Shown one piece after another: positions 30,016 to 37,941 of a DNA stretch of 37,941 nt (positions are counted from its first letter, which is position 1; each line of letters begins with the position of its first letter). The stretch covers positions 33,916 through 71,856 of the forward strand of contig NZ_KB890444.1 of the NCBI RefSeq assembly GCF_000373105.1, read 5' to 3'. Origin of the DNA: Neolewinella persica DSM 23188. Its GTDB lineage: Bacteria > Bacteroidota > Bacteroidia > Chitinophagales > Saprospiraceae. A program made the translations under genes and the position numbers. Below the pieces are notes generated by a model, which was given only the letters and a program-made list of their open reading frames with translations, was not told where the DNA came from and made no database searches.

Positions 30016-32710
30016 AAAAGGCGTCGAGGTTAAAGGCTGCGTTCACGACTAATGTAAGTGCGGCCAGTTCAGGCGAAGCCACTCCGGTTAGCGCTTTGGC
30101 CGCGGGCAGGTTCGTTTGATAGTCCACAAGAGCTTCGTCATAAAGAGCGTTAAGGCTTTCGGTTTCCGTAACCGTAGCTTTCCGGAACAGCGTGCGTTGC
30201 ATCAAGCCCTCGATTCGTGCGTTGGTCGTTTCGAAGCGCTCTGCGAGGTCTTTAGCCAGGAAAACGGCACACTCCAGCACGGCCGGGTCGTTGAGCGTCA
30301 TCAGGGCCTGTAGCGGCGTATTGGTTTCTACCCGGCGGGAAAGACAGGCTTGGCGGTTGGAGCCGTCAAAGGTGGTCAGCGACGGATGTGGAACACTCCG
30401 CCGCAGGTAGGTGTACACCGCACGGCGGTAGCGGTCTTCGCCGGTGCTGGTTTGCCAACGCATCCCGCTGTAGGGCACGCCGTCCCACAGCCCGTCGGGC
30501 TGCACCGGCATTACGCCCGGGCCGTACATTTTATCCGACAACAAACCAGAGACGGCCAGTACCTGATCCCGGACCTGCTCGGCAGCCAGCCGCTTACGGG
30601 GCGCACGTGCCAGTAGTTGATTATGGGGGTCCCGGGCCAGTAATTCCGGCGATAGTTCGGCGGATTGACGATAAGTTTCGGAGGTAACCAGCAGGCGGAT
30701 CAGGGCTTTGGGTTGCCAGGCGAGGTCATCACTAAAGGTTACCGCCAGCCAGTCCAATAGCTCGGGGTGCGTTGGTGCTGCTCCCTGGCTGCCGAAGTCT
30801 TCCGTGGTTTCCACGATGCCCCGACCGAAGATTTGCGCCCAAAATCGGTTTACGCCTACCCGGGCAAAGAGTGGATTCTCCGGGGCCACCATCCAGTTGG
30901 CGAAGGCCAGCCGGTCCTGGCCGGGATCAGCCGATGTTTCCAATGTAGGAAAGATGGCCGCAACCCCGGCCTGAACCGTATCGCCTGGCACCAGCCAGTT
31001 GCCGCGTTGAAACACAGTCGTGGTGCGCCGCGAGACCGGTGCCAGTTCCGCCATTACCGGCGTGCGAACGGAATCATTGGCCGCCAGCAGGTCATCAATA
31101 AAAGCTTCGATTTCGGCATAACCCGGTGCCGTTTCTCCCGGTAATTCCTCCTGGTACAACACCCCGTACAGACCGAGCAAACGTCCTTCTTCCTCACTGT
31201 AAAAGCGGAGGTACAACGCCTGTTCTCCTTTGGTTGGCAGCAGGTGAATGCGGTGGTAGTTGTAGGACCACCCTCCTTCGTCCAGGACCTCTTCGCCTAC
31301 CAACGGACCGTCGAGGCTACCTAAGCGGACTTCAACGCGGGCATGCTTATACAGGCGGTAGTTGAGGTGGAGGGTGGCGATCCCGGTTAGGTCCTGCGGC
31401 GGTAGCCGCAGGGAGGCACCATCGGTGAGGAACATCCAATCTTCATCCCCACGGTCGGTAAACACGCCGTTGACGACTTCCGTGAATTGATACGGACGCA
31501 CGCGGGGTTCCCGAACCCTGATCATATCAACCCACTTTTGCACCTGCGCTCCCGCCTCCTCTTCCGCATGCTCCCGCACCCAGTCTTCCAGTTTACGGGC
31601 CTTCTTTTCATCCTTTTCCCGGTAGGTAATCAGGTACGGCGCTTCGGTCACGTGATCGTGGTCGGCCGTATTATTGAACACGGCATACGATTGATAAAAA
31701 GCCTCCTGCCGCAGCGGGTCGTACGGATGCCCGTGGCATTGCACACACGCCATGGTGGTACCCAAAAAGGCCTCCCAGGTGGTGTTCACCCGGTCGATTA
31801 CGGTCACCACCCGGTACTCTTCATTATCGGTTCCTCCCTCATCATTGCTTAATGCGTTGCGGTGAAAAGCCGTTGCCAGGCGTTCTTCCCGGGTCGGTTC
31901 CGGTAGTAAATCTCCCGCCAGTTGATTACGCGCAAAAGCATCGTAGGGCAGGTCTTCATTGAAGGCACGAATCACCCAATCCCGGTATTGCCAGATGGAA
32001 CGGGCTTGGTCACGTTCGTAGCCACGCGAATCGGCATACCGCGCCAAATCAAGCCACATACTGGCCCAATGTTCGCCGAAAGCCGGGCTGGCAAGCAACT
32101 CATCCACTACTTTTTCGTAGGCCGCTTCATCGGGGTCTTCCAGGAACCGACGCAGCATTTCCGGATCAGGCGGCAGGCCGGTAAGATCAAGGCTGAGCCG
32201 GCGCAGCAGTTCATGTTTCTTGGGCGCGGACGCAGGTACAAGGGAATCCTTTTGGAGCCGGGAGCGGATGAAGGCATCAATCGGATTTTCCGCCGGGCCA
32301 TCGTCAAGAACCGGAACCTGGGGTTTGGTCATCGGCAAATAGGCCCAGTGCTCCTCCCATTGCGCGCCCTCTTCAATCCATCGATGAATTAACGCCGTTT
32401 CTTCTTCCGTCAGTGGCGCTCCGTCAAGCGGCATACGCAGTTCGGGATCTTCATGCTTAATCCTGCGCAGCAGTTCACTTTGCCCCGGCTTGCCCGGTAC
32501 AATGGCCCGCTTACCGCTGCTGGTTTCCACCAGCGCATCTTCCCTGAACACCAACCCGAAGCCCCCAGCCTGTTTGACTCCACCGTGGCAGCCTACACAT
32601 TTAGCGTTGAAGATCGGGCGGATATGAGTGTTATAAGAAAGCGGCGTCTCCTGTGCGCAAGTAACGAGCACCAGACAACCAATCAGCACCATCAAATTCC
32701 GGAACAACAT
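30005..32710 (-). CDS. PSD1 / Planctomycete-type cytochrome C protein (DUF1549-DUF1553)
   Basis: A 901-residue lipoprotein (LVTC, Cys18). Domain order: PSCyt1 cytochrome domain with CVGCH at 38-42 (about 25-115); DUF1549 (about 143-330: NPIDAFIRSRLQ, LLRRLSLDLTGLPPDPEMLRRFLEDPD, MWLDLARYADSRGYERD, NQLAGDLLPEPT) with a second heme-type motif CVQCH at 322-326; a jelly-roll-like insert (about 420-515: TLHLNYRLYKHARVEVRLGSLDG, ALYLRFYSEEEGR) resembling a carbohydrate-binding module; then DUF1553 (about 600-870: MVAPENPLFARVGVNRFWAQIFGRGIVETTEDFG, RKRLAAEQVRDQVLAVSGLL, NTPLQALMTLNDPAVLE). It heads a two-gene operon with the DUF1501 gene. A periplasmic redox role on polysaccharides is often supposed but unproven. 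Confidence 0.95.
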   Translation of the reverse strand: MLFRNLMVLIGCLVLVTCAQETPLSYNTHIRPIFNAKCVGCHGGVKQAGGFGLVFREDALVETSSGKRAIVPGKPGQSELLRRIKHEDPELRMPLDGAPLTEEETALIHRWIEEGAQWEEHWAYLPMTKPQVPVLDDGPAENPIDAFIRSRLQKDSLVPASAPKKHELLRRLSLDLTGLPPDPEMLRRFLEDPDEAAYEKVVDELLASPAFGEHWASMWLDLARYADSRGYERDQARSIWQYRDWVIRAFNEDLPYDAFARNQLAGDLLPEPTREERLATAFHRNALSNDEGGTDNEEYRVVTVIDRVNTTWEAFLGTTMACVQCHGHPYDPLRQEAFYQSYAVFNNTADHDHVTEAPYLITYREKDEKKARKLEDWVREHAEEEAGAQVQKWVDMIRVREPRVRPYQFTEVVNGVFTDRGDEDWMFLTDGASLRLPPQDLTGIATLHLNYRLYKHARVEVRLGSLDGPLVGEEVLDEGGWSYNYHRIHLLPTKGEQALYLRFYSEEEGRLLGLYGVLYQEELPGETAPGYAEIEAFIDDLLAANDSVRTPVMAELAPVSRRTTTVFQRGNWLVPGDTVQAGVAAIFPTLETSADPGQDRLAFANWMVAPENPLFARVGVNRFWAQIFGRGIVETTEDFGSQGAAPTHPELLDWLAVTFSDDLAWQPKALIRLLVTSETYRQSAELSPELLARDPHNQLLARAPRKRLAAEQVRDQVLAVSGLLSDKMYGPGVMPVQPDGLWDGVPYSGMRWQTSTGEDRYRRAVYTYLRRSVPHPSLTTFDGSNRQACLSRRVETNTPLQALMTLNDPAVLECAVFLAKDLAERFETTNARIEGLMQRTLFRKATVTETESLNALYDEALVDYQTNLPAAKALTGVASPELAALTLVVNAAFNLDAFLTT
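32221..32259 (+). repeat. Two-block dispersed element, copy l, inside PSD1 gene
   Basis: TGGGCGCGGACGCAGGTACA at 32221-32240 (one mismatch to the core) is followed by GGAGCC at 32254-32259 with the usual 14-nt spacing. On the coding strand it gives LVPASAPKK near residues 157-165, between the first DUF1549 helix and LLRRLSLDLTG. A weaker match (copy k) is at 31539-31558. Confidence 0.65.
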
Positions 32711-32756
32711 GAAGGCTAAACTACGTAATAATTACGAGCTTGCTTGCAAAGAAATG

Positions 32757-32841
32757 CAAAAGCCCCGCCACTCCATCCAGGGAGCAGCGGGGCTTCGGTG
32801 CAAGGACGCTCAAAGCGTCCCGCAGGGACCTTTGAGCGTCC
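32757..32841 (-). terminator. Double-hairpin terminator after the giant T9SS protein
   Basis: On the minus strand the transcript first meets a strong hairpin (32804-32841: GGACGCTCAAAG / CTTTGAGCGTCC, 12 bp, then a single-base bulge and GTCCC/GGGAC around a 3-nt loop). It then meets AAGCCCCGC / GCGGGGCTT (32760-32768 and 32787-32795) followed by TTTT. The second is a rho-independent terminator. The same pair recurs near the right edge of the window. Confidence 0.85.
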
Positions 32842-32853
32842 AATGTCAGCAGT

Positions 32854-35800
32854 TTATTTAACGACCACCATCTTCTTAGAGGCAGTGAACTCACCCGCCG
32901 TCAGCGTGTAAGTCAGTACTCCGGAAGCTTTGATGTCCGTAAGTTCTACTACGTTCAAACCAGCAGCAGCGTCGATTTTCTGAACGGAGACCAGACGACC
33001 AGCAGCATCACGCAGCGTCAGCGTTGCCGGAGCAGCGGCAGCCAGTTCGAAGCGGATCACCGTCGTGGAAACTACCGGGTTGGGCATGTTCTGGTACAGC
33101 ACATTTAACGCAGCAGCAGGTGCAACTTCAGCGTTAAAGGCAAGGCCAAGACCATTGCTTAAGCCGTTGGCGCTGACACCTTCCAGTACCGTAATGGCAT
33201 CGGTAAGTACCAAAGCTTCGCTCAGCCTTACTGCCGTTGTTGCCCGTACTTCCAGGCTAATCTTTGCGTTGTCACGCAGAGCGATCGCGATCATTCCCTC
33301 ACCAGCACGGTTCAGGTTTATGCCACCTTCTCCGGTGTACTCAGCGCTGATCAACTCAAGACCAGCACCAAGCTCCAGAGTGCCCTGGAAGGCCGCTAGC
33401 GCCGTACCATCCAGCACGATGGTGTGCATTTGTCCGGCGTTCAATTTCGTGTCCTGCACTTGCAGGTTCGCAGAAGAGCGGCCTCCTATATTGAAGGGGT
33501 TTCCGATCTCAATGGCCACAAAGTTGACGTTCCGTAAAGTAGCCGCCAGGTCATTCACGTTGTAAACTTCAGGGAAGGCAGTTCTGTAAGGGTCGGCAGC
33601 ATTAATGACCGTTCCCGTTGGAACGAACACCCAGCTGGCTCCTCCGGCAAATTGATCGATTTGACCAAGGATCAATTTGCTGGTATTAAGGACATCAAAA
33701 ATATCCAGGTAGCGGTCCCTGTTAACGTCAGCGGCCACGTAATCGTACGGGCTATCGAATGATTCGGTGCCCAGGATCACACTGATCATCTTCACCAAGT
33801 CTGAAGATTTTACATTGCGTAGGTTCACCGGTGCATCAAAGTCAGGCTGCACCGTGTAATCACCACCCAGTGTCAGGTTAGTAAAGGAGAAGGCACCAGA
33901 AACGTTAGTCGTCGTTTCCATATCCGCACCATTGTTGCCGGTCAGGCTAACGGTTACGTTGCGCAGGGACTCGTTATTAAAAGTTGCGATTTGTCCACTC
34001 AGGTCACCAGTGGCGTTTCCAGCACAATGGCCAGCATTATCCTGAACTTCAACTACTACGGAACAAAAATCGGGTGTAGTGCCATTATTGTCGAAAGCGT
34101 AGATGCGTACATTAACGGTACCGTTAACGAAATCATCACAATCAATATCCGTCACACCATTTGTTGTGGGCGGATTATACCGGGGAACGAACCCAGCATT
34201 TCCAGCTACACTTGACCGGAAGATACTGTATTTAGTTACTTCATTACCGAAGCAATCCTCGATTGGGCTGGCAATAAAATCGCTGGCCCAAATGGCGGCG
34301 GAGCCGCCACCATTGCCATCATCAGCAAGAACGACCGTCAGGGTCTGGATACAAATCGGTGTAGGAGAACGATCGGCTTCCACACAAAATTCAATGATCT
34401 GAACGTCAAAATTGCCACAACCATCAGCAGCGCGAACACGCAAAGCGTGAGCACCTACCGGTACATTTGTAGCCGTAACGGTAAAGTTTCCAGTGCCATC
34501 ATTGTTGGTGGTAACTCCAATACCAAGACTGGCAGCGTTTACCGGACTGAAACCGTTGGCAGCTACGTAGTCTGCATCCAACTCAACACCTACCACGGCG
34601 CGTGAACATTCGTCCTGAGCGTTGAATTCGATTGCCACCGTACCGCGGCAACCATCTCCATTTCCGGAGAAGCAGGCAGCAGGCTCGGTAAAGGTTATTT
34701 CCGGAGCCACCTCATCATAGATTTTGATGAACTGGACATACCGGAAGAAGCCACGGCCATTGGAATTAGCGTAGTTCGCAGCCACCAGCTGGTCATTCTG
34801 CGGAGCACTTGGGCTATATACCCGATCCGTAAACAAGGTCATGAACGCCTGGTCATCAGATTTGGTAGCGGTATTGTTGGCAATAACGTTGACGTAAAGC
34901 ACGTCGGTATCCAGGTTGCGGGGGCTGCGCTGGCGGTTAAGCACACCGTTTCCGTTGCGAGGAATAACGTAAGGCTCACCAAGTGAGTTGTACTCACACC
35001 AGTTCACTACGTCGTAGGTAATCCGGAGTTTGAAACATTCGTCGCCAGCCAGCAAGGTCCGGAAAGTATCGACCTTCGTAGTTGTGGTCATCAGATCACA
35101 ACCGAATTGATCGGCTACGATACCGGCATAGGCAGGAATTTCGGCACATGAGCCAGCCTCATCGGTGGGGAGAGCCAAGCGGTAATCGTTGACACCAATG
35201 ACGTTGATCCGCTGCGTACAGGTATTGCTAAAGCCGCTAGGGTCAGTAGAACGGAACGTACGGGTAAAGCTACCTACACCACAGTTGTTGATGCCACCGG
35301 AAATGGTTTGGGTAATTGCTGCGCTACAGTTATCCACGCCTGCGGCTACGCCGAATATGGCGTCCAGGGTTGCCGTGCTGGCATCCTGAATGTTATTTGG
35401 CAGCGATGAACGGTAATCCTCACAGTTTAGGGTAAGGTTGCCGGGAGCAATACAGCTTGGCGCAAGTTTATCCTCTACCCGCACATCGAGCCAGCAGAAG
35501 TTTTCGTTACCAAGTGCGTCAGCTACCCGTAGACCAACACGTACGGTTCCAATGTCCTCACAAGTAAGGTTAATCTGGTTACTGTAAGTGCCGATAACGG
35601 TATTGTTAGCCCGAATTCTCGCGATACTTAGCGTTACGCCTGAACAATCGTCGTAAGAACCATTGTCGATGTTGGCTGGCGTCAGTACCGCAAAACCGGT
35701 GTTGGAACCCGCAGTAGCAAGGATGTTCAGTCCGTCCTCACAAATGGCTACCGGAGGGGTTTTATCTTCAATTACGAAAAAGTAATCACTTGTGCCCGTA

Positions 35801-37455
35801 TTACCACACTGGTCGCTGTACGTATAGCGCAGCAGGTGACGACCTGCAGGAATAGCAGTAGATAGTTCTGGGAGCCCACCAGGTACAACCACAAAAGCAC
35901 CAATGGGGCTTGCGTTCACGTTACCGCCGGGGAAAATCTGAGCGGTAATATTCACATTTGTTCCGGAACAGTTGTCCACCGCCCGAACATCATCAAGGCG
36001 TAAATAAGCTGCGCAAATATTTCCGGCGTTGGTACCGTAAATCAGGTCACCATTCCCATTAGTGGGTACGTTTGGTCCGGTAAAGGAAGGAGCCGTTGTA
36101 TCGCCTACTTTTACTACCTGATTGAAAGTGCGAATATCGCTTGGATTACACCAGTCGATAACGGTGTAAGTGCGTACAAATTTGTACGTAAACGGGCAGG
36201 TAATAACCGGATTACCATCGGAATAGGTAACACCAATATTACAGACTGATTGACCGGAGGTGAGTGGAAAAACACGATTTCCTACAGCCAGGAAAGGGAA
36301 ATCCGTTGCGCGAGGGGCAGGATAATCCGCACGGGTGGGGCTCTGAACACCGCATTGCTCGTAATTCACTACTACCGGTAGATTCTCGCCATTCAGATTA
36401 TCCAAGGTCGGACGGGTAAAATTGATTTTGTAACTGGCTACTACGCTTGCATTAGGAATGCCGGAAGCACTAGTACACAGTGCGATTTCCCGGGCAACAA
36501 ACCGACGCGTAAGGAACACATCTTCACAATCCGGATTAGAGGCATCGAAAGTTAGTGCATCGCTGACGCAGACTTCAATTTCATTAGCGCATCCGTCTGT
36601 AAATACGGGTACCAAAGCTTGGGTTCCACCAGCAAGTAAACGATCACGGAGAGCAGGCGCCATGGTACCGGCGATTGTAGCACCAGTTTCTGCGTTCACA
36701 CGATAGCACCGGTTAATTGTATTAGGCAGAGTCGTCAATCGATTGTCGTCGATATCTACACAAAGTAGTTCTACATCAGCAGGCACCGTTACGATTGCCG
36801 GCGGTGTTTTGTCTTCTGCATTTACGAAGCCCCAGCAAGAAGTGAAGGCAAGATCAAGGTCACCAGTTCCAATGGAAGTGATCGTGTACCGGAAACGGCC
36901 ACAACCGTCAACAATCGGGCCATTAGAGGGGTCATTGTCCTCAACGGTGATGTTGAACGGAAATTCGTTGATACAGGTCATGTTTCCAGTCAGTAACATC
37001 GAAGGGATGATCGTAGCCTGGCAGTTATTATTCAAAGTCAGATTGACCTGAGCTATACAGGAAAAAGCTGGTTCAACAAACCCCACAGTAACCGTGGCGG
37101 TTACGGTAGTTGCGTTTCCACTTGCATCGGTAGCTGTAACCTGTACTTCGTTATCCCCAATCTCTGCACAGCTGAAAGAAGACGGTGTTACTGTGACCAC
37201 AATCTGACCAGCACTGGAACAGTTATCCGACACAGTGTTCACGAGTAAGGAAGGATTAATGACCATGGCTGTACCACTGGTATTCAGCGTAAGGTTAAGG
37301 GGACGAGTTGTTAATTGCGGACCAGTAGTATCCGTATTACAATCTTGTCCGGTAAGAATACTGGTGGTCAGCAAAAACAGCAAACTCAGCAGTACTGTCA
37401 GTATAGCTGACCTGGTAAATGAATTTACGCTGAGATTGGTAAAGGTTGTTTTCAT
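32854..37455 (-). CDS. Giant T9SS-secreted multidomain surface protein
   Basis: A 1533-residue exported protein. An N-terminal signal (TRSAILTVLLSLLFLLTTSI...GQD) precedes tandem Ig/HYR-like modules whose borders carry D-x-TPP/AP-type motifs: EDKTPPAIVTVPADVELLC (about 210), GDTTAPSF (about 450), EDKTPPVAICEDG (about 565), EDKLAPSCIAPGNLTLNC (about 660) and DEVAPEITF (about 915). Near 1150-1200 lies a CnaB-like segment (GQIATFNNESLRNVTVSLTG), and at 1205-1265 a dockerin-like EF-hand pair (KSSDLVKMISVILG, DVNRDRYLDIFDVLNTSKLILG). The end is a Por_Secre_tail / type A sorting domain (about 1455-1533: QNMPNPVVSTTVIRFEL...LRDAAGRLV...GEFTASKKMVVVK). It is likely surface-anchored or released and may be an adhesin. 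Many paired Cys suggest disulfides. Confidence 0.93.
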   Translation of the reverse strand: MKTTFTNLSVNSFTRSAILTVLLSLLFLLTTSILTGQDCNTDTTGPQLTTRPLNLTLNTSGTAMVINPSLLVNTVSDNCSSAGQIVVTVTPSSFSCAEIGDNEVQVTATDASGNATTVTATVTVGFVEPAFSCIAQVNLTLNNNCQATIIPSMLLTGNMTCINEFPFNITVEDNDPSNGPIVDGCGRFRYTITSIGTGDLDLAFTSCWGFVNAEDKTPPAIVTVPADVELLCVDIDDNRLTTLPNTINRCYRVNAETGATIAGTMAPALRDRLLAGGTQALVPVFTDGCANEIEVCVSDALTFDASNPDCEDVFLTRRFVAREIALCTSASGIPNASVVASYKINFTRPTLDNLNGENLPVVVNYEQCGVQSPTRADYPAPRATDFPFLAVGNRVFPLTSGQSVCNIGVTYSDGNPVITCPFTYKFVRTYTVIDWCNPSDIRTFNQVVKVGDTTAPSFTGPNVPTNGNGDLIYGTNAGNICAAYLRLDDVRAVDNCSGTNVNITAQIFPGGNVNASPIGAFVVVPGGLPELSTAIPAGRHLLRYTYSDQCGNTGTSDYFFVIEDKTPPVAICEDGLNILATAGSNTGFAVLTPANIDNGSYDDCSGVTLSIARIRANNTVIGTYSNQINLTCEDIGTVRVGLRVADALGNENFCWLDVRVEDKLAPSCIAPGNLTLNCEDYRSSLPNNIQDASTATLDAIFGVAAGVDNCSAAITQTISGGINNCGVGSFTRTFRSTDPSGFSNTCTQRINVIGVNDYRLALPTDEAGSCAEIPAYAGIVADQFGCDLMTTTTKVDTFRTLLAGDECFKLRITYDVVNWCEYNSLGEPYVIPRNGNGVLNRQRSPRNLDTDVLYVNVIANNTATKSDDQAFMTLFTDRVYSPSAPQNDQLVAANYANSNGRGFFRYVQFIKIYDEVAPEITFTEPAACFSGNGDGCRGTVAIEFNAQDECSRAVVGVELDADYVAANGFSPVNAASLGIGVTTNNDGTGNFTVTATNVPVGAHALRVRAADGCGNFDVQIIEFCVEADRSPTPICIQTLTVVLADDGNGGGSAAIWASDFIASPIEDCFGNEVTKYSIFRSSVAGNAGFVPRYNPPTTNGVTDIDCDDFVNGTVNVRIYAFDNNGTTPDFCSVVVEVQDNAGHCAGNATGDLSGQIATFNNESLRNVTVSLTGNNGADMETTTNVSGAFSFTNLTLGGDYTVQPDFDAPVNLRNVKSSDLVKMISVILGTESFDSPYDYVAADVNRDRYLDIFDVLNTSKLILGQIDQFAGGASWVFVPTGTVINAADPYRTAFPEVYNVNDLAATLRNVNFVAIEIGNPFNIGGRSSANLQVQDTKLNAGQMHTIVLDGTALAAFQGTLELGAGLELISAEYTGEGGINLNRAGEGMIAIALRDNAKISLEVRATTAVRLSEALVLTDAITVLEGVSANGLSNGLGLAFNAEVAPAAALNVLYQNMPNPVVSTTVIRFELAAAAPATLTLRDAAGRLVSVQKIDAAAGLNVVELTDIKASGVLTYTLTAGEFTASKKMVVVK

Positions 37456-37804
37456 TAAGATTACTTTTTACGATGGTATTGTCCACCTGGACACAGGTAG
37501 ATAGGAGAACATGGGATTAATATTGTGAGGTAGTTGTCAGCTTGTAGGTGACGGGCGGAGGATACTCACTCTTTTAGGAACTCGCGCCAATAGGAATGTC
37601 TGACTCTATTGATAGCTAGAATTAGTCTTCCATGAACGCTCGGTATAAACCGTTTTAGCGCTGGAGCAGTAAAGCATAGAAAGGCGTCCTTTTGTAGGAA
37701 GGCTTTTTGATTTCATCGGAGATTACGCGATTTAATAAGCAAATGTATAGCGTTGCCTTAATAGGTAGTTGCTTGCTTTTAGTTAAACTTTATTGTCAGG
37801 CTTA
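37456..37804. other. Intergenic region upstream of the giant T9SS gene
   Basis: No gene is supported here. The features I see are an inverted repeat TGTCCACCTGGACA (37480-37493) 25 bp before the ATG, which could be an operator or leader hairpin, and an imperfect hairpin with T-run (AAGGCGTCCT...AGGAAGGCTTTTT, 37681-37707) that resembles a weak plus-strand terminator although no plus-strand gene precedes it. Confidence 0.4.
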
Positions 37805-37805
37805 T

Positions 37806-37890
37806 AAAAAAGCCCCGCCACTCCATCAAGGAGCAGCGGGGCTTCGGTACAAGGACCTCAAAGCGGCCCCAAGGGGACCTTTGAGCGTCC
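37806..37890 (-). terminator. Second copy of the double-hairpin terminator
   Basis: AAGCCCCGC (37810-37818) and GCGGGGCTT (37836-37844) form a hairpin followed on the minus strand by TTTTTT. Upstream in the transcript a second hairpin (37853-37890) has CTCAAAG / CTTTGAG and CCCC/GGGG. The arrangement and most bases match 32757-32841. It terminates the gene whose last codons are at 37903-37941. Confidence 0.85.
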
Positions 37891-37902
37891 GGTATGTGCA
37901 GT

Positions 37903-37941
37903 TTACTTAACCACCACCATCTTCTTAGAAGCGGTGAACTC
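37903..37941 (-). CDS. Partial: last 12 codons of a second T9SS-type protein
   Basis: Read on the minus strand from the window edge, the frame gives EFTASKKMVVVK and TAA, identical in amino acids to the C-terminus of the giant T9SS protein. With the matching terminator behind it, this is almost certainly the end of a second T9SS type A sorting domain protein that lies mostly to the right of the window. The two genes would be in tandem on the same strand. Confidence 0.85.
   Translation of the reverse strand, partial: EFTASKKMVVVK

Noticed and set aside
1..37941. tRNA, rRNA, riboswitch, integrase, toxin-antitoxin, restriction or other defence genes
   Set aside because: I looked for T-loop motifs, transposase or recombinase residues and typical defence domains by eye and saw none. 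A covariance-model or profile search would be needed to exclude them fully.

Overview
The window looks like chromosomal DNA from a marine or aquatic member of the Bacteroidota, most likely the Saprospiria (Lewinella/Haliscomenobacter-like); the clade is an inference. The signs are a 1533-residue secreted protein ending in a type IX secretion (T9SS) sorting domain, a PorE-like TPR/PD40/OmpA lipid-side protein, many Sec lipoproteins, TAnnTTTG-type -7 promoter boxes, and no strong Shine-Dalgarno sites. There is no rRNA, tRNA, CRISPR array, integrase or intact transposase.

Layout. 1-3.5 kb: UbiA-type prenyltransferase, a frameshifted unknown gene and a di-heme peroxidase lipoprotein. 3.5-6.2 kb: valS. 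6.4-9.8 kb: DUF2911 protein, a BNR beta-propeller protein divergent from a membrane-bound winged-helix regulator, and an LptE-like lipoprotein. 10.2-13.7 kb: Crp/Fnr regulator, Nudix hydrolase, amidase lipoprotein. 14.2-15.8 kb: an MlaE/MlaF-type lipid ABC transporter pair. 16.1-18.1 kb: the PorE-like protein. 18.7-23.8 kb: lipoprotein, PAP2 phosphatase, APC permease, DUF6580 membrane protein, DUF481 outer-membrane protein. 23.9-28.3 kb: small membrane protein, class I glutamine amidotransferase, CPBP protease, STAS-like protein, sugar-porter MFS. 28.5-32.7 kb: a DUF1501 / PSD1-cytochrome pair in one operon. 32.9-37.5 kb: the giant T9SS-secreted protein, followed at the right edge by the last 12 codons of a second T9SS-type protein.

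Most genes are ordinary envelope, transport and housekeeping functions. What is unusual is the DNA between (and sometimes within) them. At least six short-repeat families occur: (1) a roughly 40-bp two-block element, TGGGCGCGGNCGCAGGTGCA then 13-15 nt then GGAGCA, with about 12 copies of varying quality, on both strands, between genes and inside four coding sequences; (2) a palindrome, GTACTTCTACGGAAGTAC, with a UACG tetraloop, in five perfect copies at two loci; (3) GCAAC/GAGCG-type tandem arrays of 7 and 23 bp; (4) degenerate 'gttgtcggg' and (5) 'ctgaatcctg' spacers next to stop codons; (6) a 107-bp MITE-like element with 18-bp terminal inverted repeats and an 8-bp target duplication. Several repeats supply the stop codon or last residues of a gene. 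The T9SS C-terminus plus its double-hairpin terminator also exists in two near-identical copies. This repeat landscape is the part most worth following up.
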